This document shows positions 1 through 8,322 of a DNA stretch of 64,000 nt, piece by piece. The DNA comes from Spirillospora albida (GTDB lineage: Bacteria > Actinomycetota > Actinomycetes > Streptosporangiales > Streptosporangiaceae), in the NCBI RefSeq assembly GCF_000718255.1, contig NZ_JOFJ01000015.1:150053-214052 (forward strand), in the 5' to 3' direction. Numbering within the stretch: the stretch's first letter is position 1; every line of letters starts with the position of its first letter. The notes under the pieces are model-generated. The model searched no databases. It had not been told where the DNA came from and saw nothing but the letters and a program-made list of their open reading frames with translations. The position numbers and the translations under genes are program-made.

Positions 1-74
1 CCCGCCACTGCCCGGAGGGCCGTGAGGCGGCGCCCCGCAAGGACCCCTGGGCCGCCCTCCCCGTGGACGCCTGA
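1..74 (+). CDS. 3' end of a truncated CDS
   Basis: Reading from base 3, an open frame runs through 23 sense codons to a TGA at 72-74, and the tail reads ...RKDPWAALPVDA. Nearly every codon ends in G or C, as in the true genes of this window. The gene begins before the window, so its family cannot be named. It converges on the MpaB-like gene and a terminator-like hairpin lies between them. Confidence 0.5.
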   Translation, partial: RHCPEGREAAPRKDPWAALPVDA

Positions 75-106
75 CCGCGCTCCCGGCGGACACGCCTGAC
101 CGCGCG

Positions 107-143
107 GCGTGTTGCGCTCACGGAGTGGCTGAGCGCAGCACGC
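107..143. terminator. hairpin between convergent genes
   Basis: A 14-bp inverted repeat with one mismatch (arms 107-120 and 130-143, 9-nt loop) lies between the gene ending at 74 and the oppositely oriented gene ending at 174. It has no T-run, which is usual for actinomycete terminators, and it could serve both strands. Confidence 0.55.
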
Positions 144-173
144 CACGCGGTCGGACGCGACGGGCGCGGAGGA

Positions 174-1082
174 TCAGCGGGACGCGACCGGCGTGCGGGC
201 GGGCCAGCGCCGCGGGTCGCGCAGGCCGTAGAGGCCCTTGCCGACGTCGTAGCCTTCCGCGGCGAGCCCCTGGCGGGCACGCTCCAGCATGTCGCGGGTG
301 TTCTTCGCGAACGCGTAGTCGTGGAGCCGCTCGGGGATCGCGTTCATGGCGAGCCGGAACGACTTCAGCGCCGCCGTGACCGCCGGCTGCGGGACCTCCG
401 GCAGCGCCCCGTACATCTTCCGCGCCCAGTCGGGCAGCGAGTAGTAGCAGAGCGCGCCGAACGGCGCGTAGCCCGGCTTCCCGGGCGTGAGGAACTTGAG
501 GTTCTCCGGCATGGTCGGCCACATGAGGAACCTGACCGTCGCGGCGGCCTCCTCGGTGACCCGCAGCTGCGGCCGCATGTCCGCGAAGTAGGCCTCCATC
601 TCCGCGACGCTGCCCGGGACGTCCTCCGCGTGGAGCCCCACATGGGTCGCCGTCTGGCGCTGCTCGTCGAGGTACCTGTCGGCCATGGCGTCGGTGAGCG
701 GCAGCCCCGCCCGCCGGGCGACCTCCAGGTACGAGTACACCTCGGCGCAGTGCACCCAGAGCAGCAGCTCGGGCTGGTCGAGCCGCTCCGTCTTGCCGGT
801 GTCGTGGTTGAGGATGCGGAGGCTGCGGTGGATGGCCCGCACCTTGGCGGCGAGGGAGTCGATCTCCTCCTGCGTCCCGAACGTGGCGACCCCGACGAAG
901 TCGGACGTCCGCTGGAGGCGCCCGATGGGATCCTCCTGGAAGTTGGAGTTCTGCCACACACCCCACATCGCCATGGGGTGGAGGGCCTGCAGCATGAGGC
1001 TGCGCACCCCTCCGACCCACATGGCCCTGTCGATGTGGACCCGCCAGGTGACGCTCTCGGGGGGCTGGACGGTAGCGCTCAT
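174..1082 (-). CDS. oxygenase MpaB family protein (DUF2236)
   Basis: A 302-residue protein of the MpaB / latex-clearing-protein-like family, predicted haem-dependent oxygenases. The N-terminal part carries the family pattern LQALHPMAMWGVWQNS, then EDPIGRLQRT and a FGT turn. Histidines in the first stretch and in the later LLWVHCAEVYSY stretch are likely haem-region residues by family knowledge. The ATG at 1082 is chosen because GGTGAGG precedes it; an upstream in-frame ATG exists but lacks a ribosome site. Divergent from the DUF4132 gene. The substrate is unknown. Confidence 0.8.
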   Translation of the reverse strand: MSATVQPPESVTWRVHIDRAMWVGGVRSLMLQALHPMAMWGVWQNSNFQEDPIGRLQRTSDFVGVATFGTQEEIDSLAAKVRAIHRSLRILNHDTGKTERLDQPELLLWVHCAEVYSYLEVARRAGLPLTDAMADRYLDEQRQTATHVGLHAEDVPGSVAEMEAYFADMRPQLRVTEEAAATVRFLMWPTMPENLKFLTPGKPGYAPFGALCYYSLPDWARKMYGALPEVPQPAVTAALKSFRLAMNAIPERLHDYAFAKNTRDMLERARQGLAAEGYDVGKGLYGLRDPRRWPARTPVASR

Positions 1083-1245
1083 GAACACCTCACCAGTACG
1101 TCGTGAGACAAACTGGGGTAAGTGTGTCATTACCCCGATCTTGATGCGACACCGCCCCTGGCTTGCTTCACTCGCACCACTCGGATGTGGGTCCTTTGCC
1201 GGTTCCTGTCGTGTTTGTCGGTGAGCTGCCCTACGGTGTGGGCCC

Positions 1246-4200
1246 ATGATCACTTCTGTGGGCGCCGACGAGAACAGCCTGGTCATGCCGGACGCGTGGC
1301 GGCGTCTCGTCCATCCCCGGCGGGATCGGGACGGTGTGCCGGTGGTGCCCGCGCTCATCGAGGGCGCGGCGGAGCGGGTGCGTTCGCTCGTGGACGGTGT
1401 CCGCGACGACATCGAGCACATCCTCGCGCTGCCCGGCACCGCGCCGGACATCGCGGACGCCGCGCGCGCCCACCTGCGTGGGGAGTCCAGTGCGCTGGGG
1501 GCGGCGGCGATCGCGCACCTCGCCTTTCCGCTCAACGGGCTGACAAAGCGGTCCGAACCCCGGCCCGACCTGCTGTTCGCCGATGCCCTGGTGGCCGGAC
1601 ACGGCATCGCGTTCGCCGTGCGCGCCTTCACCGAGCAGGCCGGCATCCGGATGGAGAACCCGGCGTTCGCAGGCGATTACAGACTGACGACCGCGGTATC
1701 ACGGCGCGCCGAACTGCGAACGCTCATCGTCCGGCACCGGATTCCGGACGACCGGTGCGACGACTGGTGGCTGACCCCGGAAAGCGGCCGGTCGCTGCGC
1801 ACGCGCCTCGCCGTCGCTCCCGACGACGTCTACGAGGAAGCCGTCGAGCTGCTCGCGGGGGCACGGCGCCACCCGCTGCAAGAGCTGCTCACCGCCTACC
1901 TTGCGCCGACGCAGGACGAATGGGTCGAGCATCTGCTGGCGCACCGCGATAGGGTGAAAAGCGAAAGCCTGCACTCCTGGACGGCCTTCTGCGCGCTCGG
2001 ACGGCCGCACCAGCTCGCGGTGCTCAAGCTGGGGCTCTTCACCACGTGCAACCGCGAGGTGATCGCGACGCTGATCGAGGGCGTCGGCCCCGCGACGGTG
2101 GTGCCGCTGCTGGCCGGCGCGCTGGGACGCCGGTCCGCCGACACCACTCGCATGATCCTGGACTTCCTCGCCGGGTTGCCGGTGGACGAGGCGTTCGAGG
2201 CCCTCCTCGACCGGATCGGTGAGCCCGATACCGTACCCGCCCTCGTGGTGGCCGCCCGGCGGTTCCCGGCCCGCGCGATGCGGCTGCTGGCGGCGGCCGC
2301 CGCACCCCAGGCCGCCGATCTGCTCTCCGCGCACGTCCGCGCCAACCCGGATATCGCCGAGGACGTGTCCCGCGACCTCCCCGACGAGCAGCAGGCGAAG
2401 ATCCGGGAGATCCTGGACGCGAACCGGCGCCTTCCGCACGCCGCCGACCTGCCGCCCCTGCTGGCCGAGCCGCCGTGGACCCGCCCGCGCAAGAAGGCCA
2501 AGCCCGTCGTCATCAACGGCCTGACCGCGCCCGGCTCCCGCGCGGTGTCCTGGGGGCCGGGCGAACGTGACACCTGGGCGGCGCGGCTCCCCAGCCACAT
2601 GCGGCTCTGGGAATGCGACCACGACAAGGTGGCGGAGCAGTTCGCCGCAGGGAATGTCTCCTACGCATGGGAGGGCAAGACCTTCGTGCTCAAGGGCCCG
2701 GACGAGCTGGTGCGCCCTCTGCTGAAGAGCTGGGAGCCCCACGATCCGTGGGATGCGCACGAATGGCTGGGCCCGCTCGTCGCGCGCCGCGGGGCGGACG
2801 CCGGCGAACCCGCCCTCGCCCTCGCCCGCCGCAGGCCGTCCGAGCTCGGACCGTACCTGCTGCCGCTGCTCACCGACGAGATCGCGCTGACCATGGCGGA
2901 GTGGCTCGTCCGCCTCAAGGCCGGCGGCAGGACGGCCCGCGCCTGGTTCCGCCGGCACGGCGCCGCCGCCGCGCCCGCCCTCATCCCGGACGCGCTCGGC
3001 AAGCCCGGCCCGCCCCGCCGCGCCGCCGAGGCCGCCCTGCGCCTCATCGCCGACCGGCACGGGCCCGCGCCGATCATCGAGGCGGCGGGCGTCCACGGCG
3101 AGGCGGCCGCCGCCGCGATCGAGGCGCTGCTGGCCGCCGACCCCTTGGACGACCTGCCCAAGAACATCCCGGACACCGGCTGGGCGGCCCCGCGCATGCT
3201 GCCGCAGATCCTGCTGCGCGACCGCGAGCGGGCACTTCCGGACGAGGCGGCCGGGCATGTCCTGACGATGCTGGCGATGTCGAGGGTCGGCGATGAGTAC
3301 GCGGGCGTCCGGGTCGTCCGGGAGCTGTGCGATCCGTCCTCCCTCGCCGAGTTCGGCTGGACGCTGTTCCGCTGGTGGGAGACGTGCGGCGCCCCCTCCA
3401 AGGAGAACTGGGCGCTCACCCAGCTCGCGCTGACCGGCGACGACGGGACGGTCCGCCGGCTCACCCCGGTGATCCGGGCGTGGCCGGGGGACGGCGGCCA
3501 CGCCAAGGCGGTCCTCGGCCTGGACGTCCTGGCCGGCATCGGCACCGAGACGGCGCTGATGCACCTGCATTCCATCTCGCAGCGGGTGAAGTTCAAGGGC
3601 CTGCGCACGCGCGCACAGGAGAAGATCCAGGAACTCGCCGCCGAGCTGGGGCTCAGCGCCGAGCGGCTCGCGGACCGGCTCGTCCCGGATTTCGGTCTCG
3701 ACGCGTCCGGCACCCTCACGCTCGACTACGGCCCGCGCCGGTTCACGATCGGGTTCGACGAGCTGCTGAGGCCGACGGTCGCCGACGAGGACGGCGCGTT
3801 CCGCAAGTCGCTGCCCCGGCCCGGCGCCACGGACGACCCGGAGCTGGCCCCCGCCGCCTACAAGCGGTTCTCCGCGTTGAAGAAGGACGCGCGGACGGTC
3901 GCCGCAGACCAGATCCGCCGCCTCGAACAGGCCATGGTGACCCGCAAGACCTGGCCGCTCAACGAGTTCGGCGACCTGCTCGTGCGGCACCCGCTGCTCG
4001 GCCATCTCGTCCGCCGCGTGATCTGGCTCACCGAGCTCGACGGAACCACGATCTCCTTCCGCGTCGCCGAGGACGGCACGTTCGCCGACGCCGACGACGA
4101 CACCGTCCTCCTCCCGGAAACAGCGGAGATCCGCGTCGCCCACCCCGTCGACCTGGACGGCGAACTGAAGAAGTGGACGGAGCTGTTCACCGACTACGAG

Positions 4201-4623
4201 ATCCTGCAGTCGTTCCCTCAGCTCGCCCGTCCCGTCCACCGCCTGACGCAGGACGAGCGCGCCGCCGGACGCCTCACGCGGTTCGAGGATGAGTGGGTCG
4301 ATGTCGGCGGCCTGCTCGGCCTGGTCCGGCGCGGCTGGGAGCGCGGGGCCCCGATGGACGCCGGCATCGAGCAGTGGATCTCCCGCCAGGTCGCCCCCGA
4401 CCGCCACCTGGTGATCACCCTCGACCCCGGCATCCCGGTCGGCGACTCCCACATGCTCGGCGGCGCGCAGCGCCTCGTCGACGTCAGGCTCGCCGCGTCC
4501 CCCTACAGCTACAGGAAGGGCGCCCCCACGTCATTCCGCTTCGGCGACCTCGACCCGGTCACCACCTCCGAAGTCCTCACCGACCTGATCGGCCTGACCG
4601 ACGACGCATCGCGCTCGGAATGA
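1246..4623 (+). CDS. DUF4132 domain-containing protein
   Basis: A 1125-residue protein. The C-terminal third has the DUF4132 signature: a region around LDYGPRRFTIGFDE, a basic stretch with RRLEQAMVTRKTW, then GDLLVRHPLLGHLVRR and VIWLTE. The first two thirds are Ala/Leu-rich helical repeats, probably a HEAT-like solenoid. DUF4132 occurs in the E. coli MolR/YehI proteins and its molecular role is not established. No signal peptide or membrane segment, so probably cytoplasmic. TACGGT at 1232-1237 lies 8 nt before the ATG with no Shine-Dalgarno, so the mRNA may be leaderless. It converges with the GNAT gene 30 bp away. Confidence 0.85.
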   Translation: MITSVGADENSLVMPDAWRRLVHPRRDRDGVPVVPALIEGAAERVRSLVDGVRDDIEHILALPGTAPDIADAARAHLRGESSALGAAAIAHLAFPLNGLTKRSEPRPDLLFADALVAGHGIAFAVRAFTEQAGIRMENPAFAGDYRLTTAVSRRAELRTLIVRHRIPDDRCDDWWLTPESGRSLRTRLAVAPDDVYEEAVELLAGARRHPLQELLTAYLAPTQDEWVEHLLAHRDRVKSESLHSWTAFCALGRPHQLAVLKLGLFTTCNREVIATLIEGVGPATVVPLLAGALGRRSADTTRMILDFLAGLPVDEAFEALLDRIGEPDTVPALVVAARRFPARAMRLLAAAAAPQAADLLSAHVRANPDIAEDVSRDLPDEQQAKIREILDANRRLPHAADLPPLLAEPPWTRPRKKAKPVVINGLTAPGSRAVSWGPGERDTWAARLPSHMRLWECDHDKVAEQFAAGNVSYAWEGKTFVLKGPDELVRPLLKSWEPHDPWDAHEWLGPLVARRGADAGEPALALARRRPSELGPYLLPLLTDEIALTMAEWLVRLKAGGRTARAWFRRHGAAAAPALIPDALGKPGPPRRAAEAALRLIADRHGPAPIIEAAGVHGEAAAAAIEALLAADPLDDLPKNIPDTGWAAPRMLPQILLRDRERALPDEAAGHVLTMLAMSRVGDEYAGVRVVRELCDPSSLAEFGWTLFRWWETCGAPSKENWALTQLALTGDDGTVRRLTPVIRAWPGDGGHAKAVLGLDVLAGIGTETALMHLHSISQRVKFKGLRTRAQEKIQELAAELGLSAERLADRLVPDFGLDASGTLTLDYGPRRFTIGFDELLRPTVADEDGAFRKSLPRPGATDDPELAPAAYKRFSALKKDARTVAADQIRRLEQAMVTRKTWPLNEFGDLLVRHPLLGHLVRRVIWLTELDGTTISFRVAEDGTFADADDDTVLLPETAEIRVAHPVDLDGELKKWTELFTDYEILQSFPQLARPVHRLTQDERAAGRLTRFEDEWVDVGGLLGLVRRGWERGAPMDAGIEQWISRQVAPDRHLVITLDPGIPVGDSHMLGGAQRLVDVRLAASPYSYRKGAPTSFRFGDLDPVTTSEVLTDLIGLTDDASRSE

Positions 4624-4653
4624 GGAACGTCGGATCGCGCCTCAAATGCGGGT

Positions 4654-5313
4654 TCATCGAGGTGCGTCCCAGACCATCGTCTGCTGGCGGAGGCGCTTGC
4701 CGTTGTACCTCAAGCCGGGCACCAGGGGCGTCGGACCATATGGGGTGAAGCCCATACGTTCGAAGAACCGCACCGCACGGGTGTTCTCGACCAGGGTCTG
4801 CAGGTGGCAGCCGGGGGAGCCGCTTCTCGTCAGCCGCTCCAGCCAGCGGTTCATCAGCGCATCGGCGGCACCGGTTCCGCGTGCCTCGGGTGCCGCGTTG
4901 ATGTGGAGGTGGGCGGGCCACCGATCATCGTCGAAGTCCTTCGCGGTGGGCTCCCTCCGGAGAAGGGCCGACACGCTGTCGAGCATGGCGCGTCCGAAGA
5001 AGGCACTGGTCCTGGGCCGCAGCGCCAGCTTGTACTCCTTGATGGCCCGCGTCATGCGTTCGGTCTCGCTCGGAAACGCCGAGCTGTCCGGGCACCCCGT
5101 GAGGTAGCCGACCAGCGCTCCATCGACCGTGGCGACGAACAGGGATTCCGGTACGAGATCCATGTAGGGGATCAGGTAGATGGCGGCTTCGGAGTCCAGA
5201 TGTCCCCACAGGGAGGCGGTCGGAGACCCCTCGCCGACGCGACCGAACAGTTCTCGCAGCTCTGCGCGGTCGGTCTCCACGAACGAGCGGACTTCCATCG
5301 GGCCTCGGCTCAT
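4654..5313 (-). CDS. GNAT family N-acetyltransferase
   Basis: A 219-residue acetyltransferase of the GNAT fold. An N-terminal MEVRSFVETDRAEL strand-helix is followed by VATVDGALVGYLTG (beta 2-4). The acetyl-CoA loop HINAAPEARGTGAADALM matches the Q/RxxGxG/A motif, and NTRAVRFFERMGF is the usual C-terminal alpha-4/beta-6 element. The acceptor substrate cannot be told. A second ATG at 5298 is an equally possible start. Confidence 0.85.
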   Translation of the reverse strand: MSRGPMEVRSFVETDRAELRELFGRVGEGSPTASLWGHLDSEAAIYLIPYMDLVPESLFVATVDGALVGYLTGCPDSSAFPSETERMTRAIKEYKLALRPRTSAFFGRAMLDSVSALLRREPTAKDFDDDRWPAHLHINAAPEARGTGAADALMNRWLERLTRSGSPGCHLQTLVENTRAVRFFERMGFTPYGPTPLVPGLRYNGKRLRQQTMVWDAPR

Positions 5314-5511
5314 TCCCGAGATCTACAGCAAAGGGCAACGGGTTGGCCATAGCCACGACCAGCGACGTCGACCTCCCGCTCGGCCCAGCCGTCGCGCGAT
5401 GCCTGCCGTCTCGCCACACTCCTGCGCAACGGTGTCCGGGAGGGTCGCGCCAGGGGCCGCACGCATCACTTTCACGTCCCCGGACGGCAAGTCCGCGGAC
5501 GGTGGCTGACT

Positions 5512-5994
5512 TTAGAGCCGTCTTGTCATGAAGACGCTGTGGGGGTCTTCTCGGTAGTCGGCGAAGGGCGGGCAGGGCGTGAAGCCGAACTTCTCGTAGA
5601 GACTTCTGGCGGGGTGGAAGAAGGCGGCTGAGCCCGTCTCCAGGCTCAGCCGCGTGAAGCCCATTCGTTCGGCTTCTTGTAGGACGTGGGAGAGCAGTCG
5701 GGTCGCTATGCCGCTGCGTTTGCGGATGGGGCGTGTGCGCATCGACTTCAACTCGGCGTGGGACGCGTCCAGGGTCTTGAGGGCGGCACAGCCCACGATG
5801 GTGCCCTGGTCCAAGGCGGTCCAGAAGCGGATGTCGGGCTTGCGCAGGCCGTCCAGGTCCAGGGCGTGCTTGCTCTCCGGCGGGGTGATCGACCGCATCT
5901 CCTCGACGTGCTCTTCCAAGAAGCGGATGATCTCCGGGCCGGTGAGGTCGTCCTCGATGATCGTGACGGGGACGGGCGGCGTGGCTCGCGTCAC
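5512..5994 (-). CDS. GNAT family N-acetyltransferase, translationally coupled to DUF397 gene
   Basis: A 160-residue GNAT enzyme. It shows VGCAALKTLDASHAELKSM (central strands), then RTRPIRKRSGIATRLLSHV (acetyl-CoA loop R-x-x-G-I-A) and ARSLYEKFGFTPC at the C-terminus. The GTG start at 5994 overlaps the stop of the DUF397 gene by four bases (GTGA), so the two are probably translated together. An open frame continues upstream through the DUF397 gene, but it is in the wrong frame there and is rejected as the start. The substrate is unknown. Confidence 0.85.
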   Translation of the reverse strand: MTRATPPVPVTIIEDDLTGPEIIRFLEEHVEEMRSITPPESKHALDLDGLRKPDIRFWTALDQGTIVGCAALKTLDASHAELKSMRTRPIRKRSGIATRLLSHVLQEAERMGFTRLSLETGSAAFFHPARSLYEKFGFTPCPPFADYREDPHSVFMTRRL

Positions 5995-6251
5995 CGGGAG
6001 CGGAGGTCGAGCCGGCCGCTCTTCACCGTGCCGAGGAAGGCGGCCCATGCGTCGGATCCGAAGGCCAGGACGGTTCCATCCGGGTCCTTGGAGTCCCGCG
6101 CCAGCACCAGCGCCTCGCCCGCCGCCACCTCCACGCAGTCGGTTTCGTCGGCGCTCCGGCTGCTCTTGCGCCAAGTTCCGATCTCGACGCATTCGCCGCC
6201 ATTGCCAATGCTGTGCCTGCTCGTGCGCCAGGTGATGTTAGCCGTGTCCAT
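5991..6251 (-). CDS. DUF397 domain-containing protein with duplicated N-terminal motif
   Basis: An 86-residue actinomycete protein of the DUF397 family, usually paired with an XRE/Scr1-like regulator, as here. The standard WRKSSRSxxxxDCVEVA motif is at residues 28-44. A second related copy, WRTSRHSIGNGGECVEI, lies just before it at residues 8-24, so the motif is repeated in tandem. After it come VLARDSKDPDGTVLAF and AWAAFLG, as in ordinary family members. It lies 29 bp downstream of the regulator gene and overlaps the GNAT start. The biochemical role of DUF397 proteins is not settled; they are often discussed as toxin-like partners of the regulators. Confidence 0.85.
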   Translation of the reverse strand: MDTANITWRTSRHSIGNGGECVEIGTWRKSSRSADETDCVEVAAGEALVLARDSKDPDGTVLAFGSDAWAAFLGTVKSGRLDLRSR

Positions 6252-6280
6252 GGAAGACCACTGTTCCTCAGAGTTGACGA

Positions 6281-7141
6281 TTAGGCAATACCTTGAGCTG
6301 CGGCCATGACCAGGTCACGTGACTCTGTGCGGCTCAGGGCCTGTGCTCTGAGGTGATTGAACACCGATGTATAACTGCTCACGTCATCTGCTTTCTCCAG
6401 GAATAGGCTTCCCCTTCGGTACTCGACGTACACGACCGCGGGGTCGGCCGGGTTGGGGAAGTCCAGGATCCGGAAGCCTCCCTGCATTCCGGGATGGGCG
6501 CCTGCAGTGAACGGGAGTACCTGGAGGGTGATGTTGGGTAGGTGGGACAGGCGCACCAGGTGGTCGAGTTGATCCTGCATGACGGTGATTCCGCCCACGC
6601 TTCGGCGTATTACGGCTTCGTTGATCACAAACCACATGTCTGGAGGGTTGTCGGCTTCTAGAATGCGTTTTTGGCGTTCGAGGCGAAGGTTGATCTGCCG
6701 GTCGATCTCTTGTCCCACGGGAACTACGGCCTCGGCTAGGTAAGTTGCCCTGCCATACGCCTCGGTCTGGAGTATTCCGGGGACCACCTCCGGTTGGTAG
6801 TCCTGGATTGAGGTCGCTTCTTCTTCCAAGCCCACGTAGACCTGAAACCACGATGGAATAGCGCCACTGTAGGAATGCCACCAGCCGCGTTTGCGGGCAT
6901 CCTTGGCGACTTGGAGCAGTGCCTCGCGCTCGTCCCCGACGACTCCGTAGACGTCGAGCATCAGGGAGACCTCACCCACCCGGGCCCCGCTCTGCCCTGT
7001 TTCGACCCGGGTGATCGTCACTGGAGCGCAACCGATGCGTTCGGCCACGTCTTCGCGAGTGAGACCTGCTTCTTTGCGAAGCCGACGCAGTTCGGCGGCC
7101 AGGCGGCGCTTGCGCACCGTAGGGCTTCGGCGAGTGGCCAC
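6281..7141 (-). CDS. Scr1-type helix-turn-helix regulator (XRE + DUF5753)
   Basis: A 286-residue regulator. An XRE helix-turn-helix occupies residues 10-70 (LRRLRKEAGLTREDVAERIG, then TITRVETGQ). The rest is the DUF5753 sensor domain found in Scr1 antitoxin-like regulators, with the typical EVVPGILQTEAYGRA and TLQVLPFTAGAHPGMQG stretches. The GTG start at 7141 follows AAGGGAC by a few bases. It heads an operon with the DUF397 and GNAT genes. An inverted repeat at 7213-7228 in its promoter region is a candidate operator. Members of this family act as pleiotropic developmental regulators or antitoxins in Streptomyces. Confidence 0.9.
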   Translation of the reverse strand: MATRRSPTVRKRRLAAELRRLRKEAGLTREDVAERIGCAPVTITRVETGQSGARVGEVSLMLDVYGVVGDEREALLQVAKDARKRGWWHSYSGAIPSWFQVYVGLEEEATSIQDYQPEVVPGILQTEAYGRATYLAEAVVPVGQEIDRQINLRLERQKRILEADNPPDMWFVINEAVIRRSVGGITVMQDQLDHLVRLSHLPNITLQVLPFTAGAHPGMQGGFRILDFPNPADPAVVYVEYRRGSLFLEKADDVSSYTSVFNHLRAQALSRTESRDLVMAAAQGIA

Positions 7142-7212
7142 TTTGTCCCTTCCTACTCGTTACATGGTGACTCGGTCGGAGATCAACAAACCAAACTGCG
7201 ATAGTTCAGTCT

Positions 7213-7228
7213 GTTCTTGTTGCAGAAC
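7213..7228. promoter_or_regulatory. inverted repeat upstream of the Scr1-type regulator
   Basis: GTTCT-n6-AGAAC lies in the AT-richer gap between the divergent regulator gene (start 7141) and the gene starting at 7346. Its position fits an operator for the XRE regulator, but the arms are short and nothing else supports it. Confidence 0.3.
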
Positions 7229-7345
7229 GCACCGTGTCGGCGCACACTCTGACCGTAGCGTTCATCACGCACGGCAGAAGCGCGATCACTGAGGTCGTCT
7301 GGACATCGTGATCCGCGCGCGTGCTCGGAGAAGGGTGGCCAGGCG

Positions 7346-7627
7346 GTGGCAATGGGGCAATCGCCGCACTCGGTGCGGTTCGGGCTTCTCGCCCATATGT
7401 GTTACGAGTTGCGCGAACGGGAGGGGTGCGCGTCCCTGCTGCAGAACCCTCGGCGGGGCGAGTCCGTCCTGTGGGTTCCGTATCCGGCGCGGCCGGGGGC
7501 GCGGCTCGGGGTGGCGGCGGTCGACCATCACGGGCGGTGGCTCTACGCGTTCGGTGACCAGTGCACCGGCGCCGCCGACGTGCCCGGTGTGGCCGCGCGG
7601 ATCGCCTGGACGGTGAACGGGGGATGA
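7346..7627 (+). CDS. small hypothetical protein upstream of an anti-sigma-like ATPase
   Basis: A 93-residue protein of unknown function without signal or membrane segment. It contains LREREGCASLLQNPRRGES, VLWVPYPARPGARLGV and a WLYAFGDQ core. Its last codons overlap the start of the ATP-binding protein gene by four bases (ATGA), so the two are coupled. Small proteins like this are common partners of RsbW-like ATPases and Scr1/DUF397 sets in actinomycetes. The start is uncertain: GTG at 7346 or ATG at 7352. Confidence 0.65.
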   Translation: MAMGQSPHSVRFGLLAHMCYELREREGCASLLQNPRRGESVLWVPYPARPGARLGVAAVDHHGRWLYAFGDQCTGAADVPGVAARIAWTVNGG

Positions 7628-8124
7628 CGCGCCATCACCTGGGGACGTGCATCATCCCGTCCACGAAGCGGAACGTCGCGCACGGCCGGCGGTGGCTGCT
7701 GGGCCGGCTCGCACCGCTTCTCGGTCCGCAGCACAGCGTGTGCGACGACGGCGTCCTGCTGCTCTCGGAGGCGCTGACGAACGCGATCGTGCACGGGACG
7801 GGCGATGTCGTGGAGGTCGACGTCTTCCTCTGCGCGGGGACCATCCGCGTCGAGGTCATCGACGGTGGCGGCGGGGCCGTCCCGCATGACCTGGACGACC
7901 CGTGCGGCGAGCACGGCCGGGGCATCCCGATGATGCGAGCGCTCAGCAGTTCGTGGGGTTTCGAGGCGCTGGACGACGGGCGCCTCCGGGTCTGGTTCGA
8001 GATCGCGCACGCCCCCGACCCCCTGCACCAGACGTCTCTCGTCCCGGAACAGGCCCGATACGACGGGACGCGTGAGGAGTGCCCGGCTCCGTCCAGCGGT
8101 ACCGCCCACCCCGGGGACGGCTGA
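7624..8124 (+). CDS. ATP-binding protein, anti-sigma factor (RsbW-like) kinase family
   Basis: A 166-residue GHKL ATPase. The N-box LLSEALTNAIVHGTG (Glu and Asn for Mg-ATP binding), the G1 box VEVIDGGGG and the G2 box GEHGRGIPMMRALSSSW appear in order, as in RsbW/SpoIIAB-like serine kinases that hold sigma factors or anti-anti-sigma factors. There is no transmembrane or sensor region. It is translationally coupled to the preceding small gene. No sigma factor or STAS gene is adjacent, so its partner is not known. Confidence 0.85.
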   Translation: MTRHHLGTCIIPSTKRNVAHGRRWLLGRLAPLLGPQHSVCDDGVLLLSEALTNAIVHGTGDVVEVDVFLCAGTIRVEVIDGGGGAVPHDLDDPCGEHGRGIPMMRALSSSWGFEALDDGRLRVWFEIAHAPDPLHQTSLVPEQARYDGTREECPAPSSGTAHPGDG

Positions 8125-8322
8125 CGCCCGCTGTGGCGGAAGGGCGCCGTCAGCGGTGAGGGGCTGTGGAGCGGCCGGGATCGTGACGTCAACCTGACGG
8201 AGGACGCGATCGGTGTACATCGGCGCGGGCGGCCGTGTCGCCGCCGGCGCTCCTCGTCCGCGAGTCCGCCCACAAGGGTGGTGCCGGGAAGCTCTGGTTC
8301 TACTTCGTCCGGTTCTGAAGCC

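Noticed and set aside
1699..4452. A long minus-strand frame inside the DUF4132 gene.
   Set aside because: Same cause: antisense of a GC-rich gene with low-complexity translation.
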